Assembly: GCA_030629925.1 (NCBI GenBank)
Contig: DAOVOB010000001.1
Coordinates: 1-22,506, forward strand
DNA from: Fidelibacterota bacterium
GTDB lineage: Bacteria > Fidelibacterota > Fidelibacteria > Fidelibacterales > Fidelibacteraceae
DNA: 22,506 nt
Reading direction: 5' to 3'
Shown: positions 15,114-22,506 of the stretch, one piece after another
Numbering within the stretch: the stretch's first letter is position 1
Layout of the letters: each line of letters opens with the position of its first letter
The notes under the pieces: model-generated
The model's database searches: none
Told to the model about the DNA's origin: nothing
The model's input: only the letters and a program-made list of their open reading frames with translations
Made by a program: the position numbers and the translations under genes

Positions 15114-16245
15114 AATAGAGTACCCATTAAGCTTTAAAGTTTTCATGATCACACTTGCGGTCCTGATACTTGGCGGTATGCTGATCCTTTTTTCGGCAAG
15201 TACTCGAGTTGCTTTAAATATTGATGGAAATGCCAATAGCTTTTTTGAGAGCCATATCAAGTATCTTGTTCTATCTATTTTACTTGGTTTTGTTTTTTAT
15301 CTTATTGATTATAAGGTTCTTAAAAAGTTCGCATGGTTATTCATCATCATTGCGGTCACTTTGATGGCTATTACATTGATCAAGAAATTCTCCACCGGCA
15401 ACAGTCATCCTGTTCGCTGGTTGTCAGTGGGTGGACGTAATATATTCCAGTTGGCGGAAATAGTAAAATTTGCCCTGATCATCTATATTAGCGGCTATAT
15501 TGCCAATCATAAAGATACTTTAGGACAATTCCGCAAAGGTCTTATGCCTGCTATGATCGTTTCTTTATTGTTAATTATCATGGTGGCACTTACACCCGAT
15601 TTCTCTTCTGCATTTTCACTATATGTCATAGTTATCGTAAGCTTGTATATCTATGGAGTATCAGGCATACAGCTGGGCATACTTTCTTCAATATTTTTAG
15701 TTTTATCGGCCATATATGTCTTTATCTCTGATTACCGGCTTGCACGGATTCTTTCGCACTTTAATCCCGATGATATTAACAATGGTGGTTATCAGTTACA
15801 TCAATCTATGATCTCTTTATCAGGAGGCGGTTTATTCGGACGTGGATTCGGCAACAGCACCGGCAAGAATCTTTTCCTTCCTGAAGCACACACTGATTTT
15901 ATTTTTTCCATAGCAGGCGAAGAATTGGGATTTATTACCACATCATTGATACTTATCGCATTTGTCGTCCTCTTTGTTTCCATGCTCAAACTTGCAAAAC
16001 AAGTTAACGACCCCTTTGGGAAAAGCATTATTTTTGCCACTGCATTCTCTATCATTTTTTATGCCTTGGCAAATGCTATTGTCTGTGTTGGTTTGGTACC
16101 TGTAACCGGTCTTCCCATGCCTTTTATTTCAAAAAGTGGATCACAATTATTAATCAATCTTGCCCTTATTGGCATTTGTATGAATGTGATCAAGCAATCT
16201 CAACATGAGGCACAAAAAAAAGCGGAGTTTTTACATGAACTCTAA
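15100..16245 (+). CDS. ftsW: Septal peptidoglycan polymerase FtsW (SEDS family)
   Basis: A 381-residue membrane protein with about ten helices. The SEDS family polymerises lipid II together with a class B PBP, here FtsI. Recognisable parts are RWLSVGGRNIFQLAEIVKFA (106-125), LTPDFSSAF (164-172), GGGLFGRGFGNS (242-253) and LPEAHTDFIFSIAGEELGF (260-278). Asp266 is at the position known to be essential for polymerase activity in SEDS proteins. The family's P-V-T-G-L-P-x-P-F-I-S element is present (334-344) but is followed by KSGSQ rather than the usual YGGSS. RodA is the nearest alternative; the dcw position favours FtsW. Confidence 0.93.
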   Translation: MKANKIEYPLSFKVFMITLAVLILGGMLILFSASTRVALNIDGNANSFFESHIKYLVLSILLGFVFYLIDYKVLKKFAWLFIIIAVTLMAITLIKKFSTGNSHPVRWLSVGGRNIFQLAEIVKFALIIYISGYIANHKDTLGQFRKGLMPAMIVSLLLIIMVALTPDFSSAFSLYVIVIVSLYIYGVSGIQLGILSSIFLVLSAIYVFISDYRLARILSHFNPDDINNGGYQLHQSMISLSGGGLFGRGFGNSTGKNLFLPEAHTDFIFSIAGEELGFITTSLILIAFVVLFVSMLKLAKQVNDPFGKSIIFATAFSIIFYALANAIVCVGLVPVTGLPMPFISKSGSQLLINLALIGICMNVIKQSQHEAQKKAEFLHEL

Positions 16246-17386
16246 ATCTACATATAATATTATCATCACCGGTGGTGGCACGGGCGGACATTATTATCCC
16301 GCTATGGCCATTGCCGATGCCATTATGAAACAATCCGAATCTTTTCCGGATAGTGTCAATATTCAATGTCATTATATCGGTTCAGAATTCGGTATTGAAC
16401 AGCGTCTTGCTCCAAAAAGCGATTACACTTATACTCTGGTGCCAATTAAAGGTTTTTCGCGTTATTTGTCGCTGGCTTCATTTTTACAAAACTTGATCTT
16501 GCCCATTCGTCTGTTAATATCTTACATAAAGATCATGAGACTATATCGCAAACTTGCTCCTGTCGTGACCATTGCAAGTGGTGGATACGTTTCATTGCTG
16601 CCCGGCTTGATCTCATCTCGCAAACACATCCCTTTATTTGTCCAGGAACAAAATGCCTTCCCGGGTGTGACCAGCCGTATGCTTGCCAAACGCGCCATGG
16701 GACTTTTTTATGCTTATGATGAAGTTAAAGATCATATCAAAGATGATGTTCTTTTCATTAAAAGTGGTAATCCTATCCGCTCTTCTATTAAAAGAATTGA
16801 TACAGTGGAAGCGCGCAACATCATGAATCTGGATCCGGACAAATTCACCATTTTTATATTTGGAGGATCGCAAGGTGCATTAAATGTCAATAAATATATT
16901 GCTAAACGCGCCCAATCATGGATACATAAATTTGATCTGCAGATCCTCTGGCAAACGGGTAATGCAAGCTATAATATGTTATGCCAACAATTCTGTGAAC
17001 ATAAATCTATTCACTTAATGCCTTATATCGAAAATATGTCAGCTGCATATTCAGCCGCGAATATGGTCATAGCACGCGCGGGCGCTTTAACATTGGCAGA
17101 GATCGAACGCATGAGAATTCCTTCAATTTTGATCCCCTTGCCCACTGCTGCAGGGAATCATCAATATCATAATGCAAAAGCCTTGGAAGCCCTTGGTTGT
17201 GCTGTGATCGTTGAAGAAAGCGAATTCCCGGATACTCCTTTATTGAAACACTTAAAAAATATGATCAACAACTCTGAAAAATTAGAGAACATGGCAAAAA
17301 CTTTTCCCACTCGTGAAAAAGACGCCGCAGAACAGATCGCAAAAGAAGTACTTAATCAACTGCAAACCTTTTACACCTGGAGTTAA
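16235..17386 (+). CDS. murG: UDP-GlcNAc:lipid I N-acetylglucosaminyltransferase
   Basis: A 383-residue peripheral membrane glycosyltransferase (GT28) that makes lipid II. The N-terminal domain opens NIIITGGGTGGHYYPAMAIA, with GGGTGGH at 13-19. SGGYVSLLPGL and QEQNAFPGVTSRMLAK follow. The C-terminal domain has IFGGSQGALNVN, the UDP-GlcNAc region RAGALTLAEIERMRIPSILI, and PLPTAAGNHQYHNAKAL. An in-frame ATG at 16205 exists, but GGAG at 16224-16227 lies seven bases before ATG 16235, and the shorter protein starts where family members do. It overlaps the end of ftsW by 11 bases. Confidence 0.96.
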   Translation: MNSKSTYNIIITGGGTGGHYYPAMAIADAIMKQSESFPDSVNIQCHYIGSEFGIEQRLAPKSDYTYTLVPIKGFSRYLSLASFLQNLILPIRLLISYIKIMRLYRKLAPVVTIASGGYVSLLPGLISSRKHIPLFVQEQNAFPGVTSRMLAKRAMGLFYAYDEVKDHIKDDVLFIKSGNPIRSSIKRIDTVEARNIMNLDPDKFTIFIFGGSQGALNVNKYIAKRAQSWIHKFDLQILWQTGNASYNMLCQQFCEHKSIHLMPYIENMSAAYSAANMVIARAGALTLAEIERMRIPSILIPLPTAAGNHQYHNAKALEALGCAVIVEESEFPDTPLLKHLKNMINNSEKLENMAKTFPTREKDAAEQIAKEVLNQLQTFYTWS

Positions 17387-17387
17387 G

Positions 17388-18800
17388 ATGAATGATGGCA
17401 GGATAACAACAGTATTCGGATCGGTCAGAAAAATTCATATGATCGGTATTGGCGGGATCGGAATGAGCGGGATCGCGGATGTCTTGATCCAGCTTGGTTT
17501 TCTCGTCACGGGTTCCGATACGACAGAGACCAGTATTACCCGACATCTTCGTGCTTTGGGTGCCAGGATCGATATCGGCCATCATCGTGACCATTTACAT
17601 TCCCCTGATGTCGTTGTTTATTCTTCTGCGATCAAGGAAGATAATTCTGAATTCCGTCAGGCAAAACATCTTGGGATCAAACTCATCCGTCGTGCCGAGT
17701 TTCTTGGCATGCTACTCTCGGTATGGCCCATTCGTATCGGCGTGGCCGGGACACATGGAAAAACATCCACATCGTCCATTATTGCGTCAGCTATGGATGC
17801 CTGTGGTTCACATCCATCTATGTTCATTGGCGGTATTATCAAAGATCTTAAAACCAATGCACGTATGGGTTCAAAAACTTATGTGATCTTTGAAGCCGAT
17901 GAATACGATCGAACATTTTTAGCTCTCCCACCTACTCTTGCAGTTATTACAAATGTTGATGCAGATCACTTGGATATTTACAAAGATCTTCAAGACATGA
18001 AAGATACTTTCCTGGCTTATGCAAACAGTATCCCTGAGAACGGTTCGGTCATTCTTTGCTACGATGATGCCGAAGCTCGCTCTCTTTTACCTTTGATAGA
18101 TCGTCCTTATGTGACCTACGGCACAGATCCGGCTGCCGATTTCCATATCACGGATATTTCTTACGATAAAGGATCACATTTTACGCTTAACTATAAAAAC
18201 GATAAGATCGGTGTTTACACGATCGCTCAGGTCGGCCACCACAACGTCTTAAACGCCACGGCAGCGCTCGTAACAACCTATCTTCTCCATCTAGATATGA
18301 AAGATGCCGGAGAAGGAATTAAAGCCTTTGCAGGCGTAGAACGACGATTTGAGCTTCGTCATCAATCAAATGATGTACTTTTTTACGATGATTATGCACA
18401 TCATCCCACGGAGATCAATGCAACACTTACGGCACTACGCATTTTGCATCCCGATCGACGTATCGTGGCCATTTTTCAGCCACATTTATTTAGCCGGACG
18501 AAAGACTTTGCCGAGGATTTTGCCCGTTCACTACAAAAGGCCGATCGTATCTATATTGTCGACATTTATCCCGCTCGTGAAAAACCGATGCGGGGTGTCA
18601 ATAGCAAAATGATCGTAAAAATGATAAAAGATCAGGGTTTTACTGACGTTTATTATACTGCCAAGTTGAAGGATACTCCTAAAATGGTCCTTCCGACTAT
18701 CAAAGATGGAGATATCGTCATGACAATTGGTGCCGGTGATATCTGGCAGGTTTCAGATGCAATTTATAAGGAATATCATGGATCCGATAAGACCAAATAA
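17388..18800 (+). CDS. murC: UDP-N-acetylmuramate:L-alanine ligase
   Basis: A 470-residue Mur ligase that starts the stem peptide by adding L-Ala to UDP-MurNAc. It begins with the dinucleotide-like motif IHMIGIGGIGMSGIADVL (16-33), then VVYSSAIK, the P-loop GTHGKTSTSS (121-130), FEADEYDRTF and NVDADHLDIY. The C-terminal domain has YDDYAHHPTEI and FQPHLFSRTKDF. The frame is open upstream to a GTG at 17313, but GGAG at 17379-17382 fits ATG 17388 and the family start. That ATG is one base after the murG stop. In many clusters murB and ddl come next; here ftsQ follows directly and overlaps by 23 bases. Confidence 0.96.
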   Translation: MNDGRITTVFGSVRKIHMIGIGGIGMSGIADVLIQLGFLVTGSDTTETSITRHLRALGARIDIGHHRDHLHSPDVVVYSSAIKEDNSEFRQAKHLGIKLIRRAEFLGMLLSVWPIRIGVAGTHGKTSTSSIIASAMDACGSHPSMFIGGIIKDLKTNARMGSKTYVIFEADEYDRTFLALPPTLAVITNVDADHLDIYKDLQDMKDTFLAYANSIPENGSVILCYDDAEARSLLPLIDRPYVTYGTDPAADFHITDISYDKGSHFTLNYKNDKIGVYTIAQVGHHNVLNATAALVTTYLLHLDMKDAGEGIKAFAGVERRFELRHQSNDVLFYDDYAHHPTEINATLTALRILHPDRRIVAIFQPHLFSRTKDFAEDFARSLQKADRIYIVDIYPAREKPMRGVNSKMIVKMIKDQGFTDVYYTAKLKDTPKMVLPTIKDGDIVMTIGAGDIWQVSDAIYKEYHGSDKTK

Positions 18801-19530
18801 AAAGATATCTTTAAACAAGATCATGACCGTGATGATCTGTCTTCTGGTGTTCATTCTGGCACTGATCTATTGCCGTTACCAACAGGTTTTTACGGTAAAA
18901 CAGATCATCGTGCATAACCATAATGAACTAAACGAGAAGCAGATCATTCATGCCAGCGGGATCAAACGCGGTGCAAATATGTTCGATCTTGATCTTGGTG
19001 CCGGAATTGATCGCCTGATCGCTGAACCTTATATTTTTAATGCTTACATCAGTCGGGAATTCCCTGATGTGATCAATATTCATGTTATCGAACGGCAACC
19101 CATTGTGATGATCCGATTAAAAGAAGATTATGCATTGGATGCTTTTGCGATCATGCTGCCAAGTCCCATGAACTATCCCACTAACAGCATGCCGGTCATT
19201 ACCGGCGTAGACCGGGAGCTTCCTTTTGAAATGGGAAAACCCACATTTCATCCGGATATCCGATATGCCATCAATTTTGTGAATTATGTACAGCAGTTCA
19301 GTGAGGAAGTAAAAAGTTATTGTTCGCATATCACATGGTCTGAAGATAAAGGGTGGATCATTCAAAAGGCCGATGACTACCCCAAAGTATATCTTGGAAA
19401 GAACGATCTTGAGAAGCGCTTTGATATTCTTGATGCATTTATTTCTAAAATGGAAAAAGAAGATATTGATATGCGTGATTATAAATATGTCAGTTTGCGT
19501 TTTAACGGTCAAGTAATTGTACGGGATTAA
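18778..19530 (+). CDS. ftsQ: Cell division protein FtsQ
   Basis: A 250-residue bitopic membrane protein with a short cytoplasmic tail and one transmembrane helix (about 14-32). A POTRA domain follows (about 36-106: FTVKQIIVHNHNELNEKQII, then GANMFDLDLGAGIDRL and FPDVINIHVIERQPI), then a beta domain. FtsQ links early and late divisome proteins through FtsL and FtsB. The longer open frame from GTG 18727 is not chosen, because AAGGA at 18768-18772 sits five bases before ATG 18778. The helix and POTRA fit, but sequence conservation in this family is weak; the position before ftsA supports the call. Confidence 0.9.
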   Translation: MDPIRPNKKISLNKIMTVMICLLVFILALIYCRYQQVFTVKQIIVHNHNELNEKQIIHASGIKRGANMFDLDLGAGIDRLIAEPYIFNAYISREFPDVINIHVIERQPIVMIRLKEDYALDAFAIMLPSPMNYPTNSMPVITGVDRELPFEMGKPTFHPDIRYAINFVNYVQQFSEEVKSYCSHITWSEDKGWIIQKADDYPKVYLGKNDLEKRFDILDAFISKMEKEDIDMRDYKYVSLRFNGQVIVRD

Positions 19531-19533
19531 CCA

Positions 19534-20787
19534 ATGAGTAAAACTATGAACGAAAAAACAATTTTAAGCGCCCTGGATATTGGGACAACGAAGATCTGCG
19601 CGATCGTTGGCGAATACGATAGCAGTGTCTCGGAATACCATATACTTGGTATAGGTAAAGTCCCATCTTCAGGTATGAAAAGTGGAGTGGTCATTGATAT
19701 CGATCAAATGCGGGCATCCATCGAAGCTTCCGTCTCTCTCGCAATGAAGAAAGCGAATATAGAGAAGATCAGTGGAGTTACCGTGGGAATAGCCGGTGAT
19801 CATATCCGTAGTATGGATACGGAACACGCTATTCCAATCAACAGACAGGATAGTAGCAAACGAGTCAATACCATTGATGAAAAAGATATGCTCAATCTTG
19901 AAGATTCAATAAAGAACATCAATATCGGGATCGATCGTGAGATCATTCATATAATTCCCCAAGAATATATCATAAATGATCAAATGATCGTTAAAAATCC
20001 GCTTGGGATGTCCGGGAGTAAACTGACTTTAAAAGCTCATGTGATCACGGCGGCGATCAACAATGCACGTGATCTCATCAATTGTGTACAGAAGACCGGC
20101 CTGAACGTGGATGATATCGTTTTAGAGCCTCTGGCATCTGCTGAAGCCGTTTTAACATACGATCAAAAGGAACTGGGTGTCTGTCTTATCGATATAGGTG
20201 GCGGCACAACAGATATCACTATTTTTAATAACGGTCATCTTGTCAGCACACAAATCGTCGGATACGGTGGTGAAATTGTGACTCGCGATATTGCATCATT
20301 GGCAAGAACTTCATTTACTGAAGCTGAACGCATTAAGAAGCAATACGGTTTTTCAACCGCAAAATTGGCAAAGTCACAAGGAATTAAAGAATTTTATATC
20401 AAACCCGTCAATGGAAAAGTGGATATTGCCATGAATTCCGGATTACTTTCGGAATTTATTGAAGCTCGGGTCCGCGAGATCCTTCTATTATCTCGTGAAC
20501 ACCTGAAAGGAATGCAGTTAAACGCCGGTATCGTTCTGACGGGTGGCGGTTCACTTCTTAGAGGTATTGAACATCTTGGAGAAGAGATCTTCGGAATGAA
20601 TTGTGTCGTTGGTTATCCAATTCATATGAATGGATTGGAAAAAGAAGATTATACACCGGATTTTGCCACCGGAATTGGATTATTACACACAGCAAATAAA
20701 TGCAATCTAAAACCTAAGTTTCCATCCGGTCAATCTAAAATCACCCTATGGAATAAGATCAGAGAACGTTTATCGGAATTTTTCTAG
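19534..20787 (+). CDS. ftsA: Cell division protein FtsA, actin-like membrane anchor
   Basis: A 417-residue actin-fold ATPase that tethers FtsZ to the membrane. The phosphate 1 motif is LDIGTTKICAIVGE (14-27), the phosphate 2 motif LIDIGGGTTDITIF (218-231) and the adenosine motif GIVLTGGGSLLRGI (332-345). The C-terminus SKITLWNKIRERLSEFF (401-417) forms the amphipathic membrane-targeting helix known in this family. The start is three bases after ftsQ; a second ATG at 19546 is a possible start, and no clear Shine-Dalgarno site helps decide. The gene ends in TAG. Its usual partner ftsZ follows after 38 AT-rich bases. Confidence 0.96.
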   Translation: MSKTMNEKTILSALDIGTTKICAIVGEYDSSVSEYHILGIGKVPSSGMKSGVVIDIDQMRASIEASVSLAMKKANIEKISGVTVGIAGDHIRSMDTEHAIPINRQDSSKRVNTIDEKDMLNLEDSIKNINIGIDREIIHIIPQEYIINDQMIVKNPLGMSGSKLTLKAHVITAAINNARDLINCVQKTGLNVDDIVLEPLASAEAVLTYDQKELGVCLIDIGGGTTDITIFNNGHLVSTQIVGYGGEIVTRDIASLARTSFTEAERIKKQYGFSTAKLAKSQGIKEFYIKPVNGKVDIAMNSGLLSEFIEARVREILLLSREHLKGMQLNAGIVLTGGGSLLRGIEHLGEEIFGMNCVVGYPIHMNGLEKEDYTPDFATGIGLLHTANKCNLKPKFPSGQSKITLWNKIRERLSEFF

Positions 20788-20825
20788 AAAATAATAAAAT
20801 TAAAAATAATGAAACGGAGGATCCT

Positions 20826-22064
20826 ATGTTGATCGAATATGATGGATTAAAAGAGCAGAGAGCACAGATCAAGGTTATCGGAGTTGGCGGCGCAGGTGGA
20901 AATGCCATACAACGAATGATCACAGAAAAACTGACGAATGTGGAATTTATAGCAATCAACACAGACGCACAGGCATTAAGCGTGAACGAAGCTGAAACAA
21001 AAATACAGATCGGAGCCAATAAGACACGTGGACTCGGTGCAGGAACAGACCCGTCTATCGGTTACCACGCGGCTTTGGAAAGTAAGGATCGTATTGAAGA
21101 TATCGTACGGGATACGGATATGATCATTATTACCGCAGGCATGGGCGGTGGTACAGGAACAGGGGCTGCTCCGGTTATTGCAGAGATCGCTAAGAACAGC
21201 GGTGCTTTGACGATCGGTTTTGTTACAAAACCTTTTGAATTTGAAGGCACATTGCGCAATAAACAAGCATTGGAAGGTATTAAACGCCTCAGAGAACATG
21301 TTGACACATTGATCGTTGTTCCCAATGAAAAGATCTTTGACATCATTGATGATAAAACTAATTGTCTTGATGGATTCAGCATTGCTGATTCTATCCTAAA
21401 TCAAGGTACCACCGGAATATCGGATCTGATCACCAAGAATGGATTGATCAATCTTGATTTTGCCGATGTTAGAACCATTATTAAACGCAGAGGTCCTGCG
21501 GTTATTGGTGTCAGTCGCACCAGCGGTCCTGATCGTGCCGTTAAAGCCGTTGAGAACGCTATTCATTGTCCCCTGCTAGAGAGTAACTCTATTAAAGGCG
21601 CACGTGGCTTATTGATCAACTTTACGGGTGGATTGGACATGAAACTGAACGAAGTCCGTGAAGCAGCAAAGATGATCTATGAAGAAGCGGGTGAAAACGC
21701 AAATGTCGTATTCGGCGCCTTGATCGATGAGAGCATGAAAGATGAGATCTCTGTAACGGTTATTGCGACGGGGCTTGATATGAATGCCGTAGACACACCA
21801 CAGGAACTCGAACCATTGCCGGTTCATGCTCTTCCCGAGATCGAAATAGTACCAAGCGATGATACGGAACCCATGGCAAGCGCTCCCAAAAAAGAGCAGA
21901 TAAAAATATTCGAAGGCCCCAAAGTTCCCAGTGTAGAAAATACTGAGATCCCTGTTTTTGGAGAATCAATTCAACTGGACACTACCATTTATCCCTTAGA
22001 TGAAACACAAAAAGATAATATGAATGTCCCGGCCTATGTAAGAAAGTTCTTTAAGCAAAAATAA
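20826..22064 (+). CDS. ftsZ: Cell division GTPase FtsZ
   Basis: A 412-residue tubulin homologue that forms the Z-ring. Nucleotide-binding motifs include VIGVGGAGGNAIQRM (17-31) and the tubulin signature GGGTGTGAAPVIAEIAK (107-123). The T7 synergy loop is NLDFADVRT (209-217). A variable acidic, proline-rich linker (about 323-397) leads to the conserved tail MNVPAYVRKFFKQK (399-412), the site that binds FtsA. GGAGG at 20816-20820 gives the strongest ribosome site in the cluster, five bases before the ATG, as fits the high FtsZ demand. The H9 region GPAVIGVSRTSGPDRAVKAV (223-242) departs from the common M-G-x-G...G-x-x-R-A form. Confidence 0.97.
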   Translation: MLIEYDGLKEQRAQIKVIGVGGAGGNAIQRMITEKLTNVEFIAINTDAQALSVNEAETKIQIGANKTRGLGAGTDPSIGYHAALESKDRIEDIVRDTDMIIITAGMGGGTGTGAAPVIAEIAKNSGALTIGFVTKPFEFEGTLRNKQALEGIKRLREHVDTLIVVPNEKIFDIIDDKTNCLDGFSIADSILNQGTTGISDLITKNGLINLDFADVRTIIKRRGPAVIGVSRTSGPDRAVKAVENAIHCPLLESNSIKGARGLLINFTGGLDMKLNEVREAAKMIYEEAGENANVVFGALIDESMKDEISVTVIATGLDMNAVDTPQELEPLPVHALPEIEIVPSDDTEPMASAPKKEQIKIFEGPKVPSVENTEIPVFGESIQLDTTIYPLDETQKDNMNVPAYVRKFFKQK

Positions 22065-22089
22065 AAACCCTCTACCTCTTTTTGAGAGA

Positions 22090-22124
22090 AGCCCTTCACC
22101 TCACCGGTGGAGGGCTTTGTATTT
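22090..22124 (+). terminator. Rho-independent terminator after ftsZ
   Basis: AGCCCTTCACC pairs with GGTGGAGGGCT over 11 positions (one G-U) around a five-base loop, followed by TTGTATTT. It begins 26 bases after the ftsZ stop and closes the dcw operon. Confidence 0.85.
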
Positions 22125-22133
22125 ACAATTCAT

Positions 22134-22170
22134 AATTGACAATTGACAAAGGACAATTCAATTGACAATT
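22134..22170 (+). repeat. Left arm of inverted repeat in the ftsZ downstream spacer
   Basis: AATTGACAATTGACAAAGGA and the bases to 22170 match the reverse complement of 22299-22330 with one mismatch and a five-base insertion. The arm is built from short AATTGACAATT units. The arms enclose about 128 AT-rich bases with no convincing gene. Confidence 0.75.
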
Positions 22171-22298
22171 GGAAATTATTTACTTTTTAAGTACTTAGAT
22201 AATTCTGTGATAACAATCAATTATTTTACGGTAAAATATTTTATTGCAAATATTTCTTCAGTTCACGGTAATATTTTTCACTAATAACAAGATATTCT

Positions 22299-22330
22299 AA
22301 TTGTCAATTGTTCTTTGTCAATTGTCAATT
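22299..22330 (-). repeat. Right arm of inverted repeat, abutting the next gene's stop
   Basis: This is the inverted partner of 22134-22170. It ends one base before the stop codon of the - strand gene at 22331, so the pair may also act as a transcript end signal for that gene. Confidence 0.75.
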
Positions 22331-22506
22331 CTAATAGATCCCGCCTCTTACAATCATAAATTTCAGGATCTTCTCTCTGTCAATATCCGGCATATCGATA
22401 TGTGCGATGTACATGCCGCTACCAACACGAATATTCTGATGATTGCCCAAATACCATGATTCAAACTGTGAATTGGCACTATCGTGTTCAATGGTTTTAA
22501 CATGAA
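22331..22506 (-). CDS. C-terminal end of a probable secreted protein with a sorting-type tail (partial)
   Basis: The reverse strand is open from the window edge to a TAG at 22333-22331, giving the last 57 residues plus a fraction of a codon. The end reads FESWYLGNHQNIRVGSGMYI, then AHIDMPDIDREKILKFMIVR and GGIY. The pattern W-x-L...N...V-G/A-S-G-M/V-Y-x-x-x-I/V and a final K-F/x-M/x-I-V-R is like the Ig-like FlgD or Por-type C-terminal domains that end secreted surface proteins in FCB-group bacteria. The N-terminal function cannot be seen. The gene converges with ftsZ. Confidence 0.6.
   Translation of the reverse strand, partial: HVKTIEHDSANSQFESWYLGNHQNIRVGSGMYIAHIDMPDIDREKILKFMIVRGGIY

Noticed and set aside
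16205..16234. Upstream ATG for murG
   Set aside because: The inner ATG has a well-placed GGAG and fits the family start; the added ten residues are basic and unconserved.

Overview
The window is dominated by a complete, compact division and cell-wall (dcw) cluster of fourteen genes on the + strand (about 6.0-22.06 kb), in the order mraZ, rsmH, ftsL-like, ftsI, murE, murF, mraY, murD, ftsW, murG, murC, ftsQ, ftsA, ftsZ. Most junctions overlap or are only a few bases apart, many with Shine-Dalgarno sites, so it reads as one long operon. A promoter-like element, a CRP/FNR-type palindrome and a phased TGGG repeat array (a probable MraZ autoregulatory box) lie before mraZ. A strong intrinsic terminator follows ftsZ. 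murB, ddl and ftsB are not in the cluster.

The first 6 kb is accessory and read on the - strand: a truncated GNAT acetyltransferase, a YkgJ-type cysteine-cluster protein, a secreted S9 peptidase interrupted by one in-frame amber codon, a secreted TPR protein, a 53-residue zinc-ribbon protein and a four-helix-bundle (23S rRNA IVP family) protein framed by inverted repeats. The spacers between these genes hold dispersed repeats, REP-like palindromes and a second CRP-type palindrome. After ftsZ comes an inverted-repeat spacer and then the C-terminal end of a - strand protein with a secretion/sorting-type tail.

The organism looks like a diderm bacterium of the FCB group (Bacteroidetes/Marinimicrobia/Calditrichota/Cloacimonadota neighbourhood). 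This is an inference from several signs: a DNPR-type (meso-diaminopimelate) MurE, a PASTA-tailed FtsI, a Bacteroidetes-like S9 peptidase, a TAnnTTTG-type promoter and the sorting-like C-terminus. Clear Shine-Dalgarno sites argue against a typical Bacteroidetes. I cannot assign a phylum with confidence. TAG is used as a normal stop (murE, ftsA), so the code appears standard.

The cluster enzymes act in sequence. MurC, MurD, MurE and MurF build UDP-MurNAc-pentapeptide, MraY and MurG make lipid II, FtsW and FtsI polymerise and cross-link it at the septum, and FtsA, FtsZ, FtsQ and FtsL organise the divisome. I see no wholly new system. The points most worth a second look are the amber-interrupted peptidase, the regulatory array before mraZ, the IVP-type element and the unannotated small zinc-ribbon gene.
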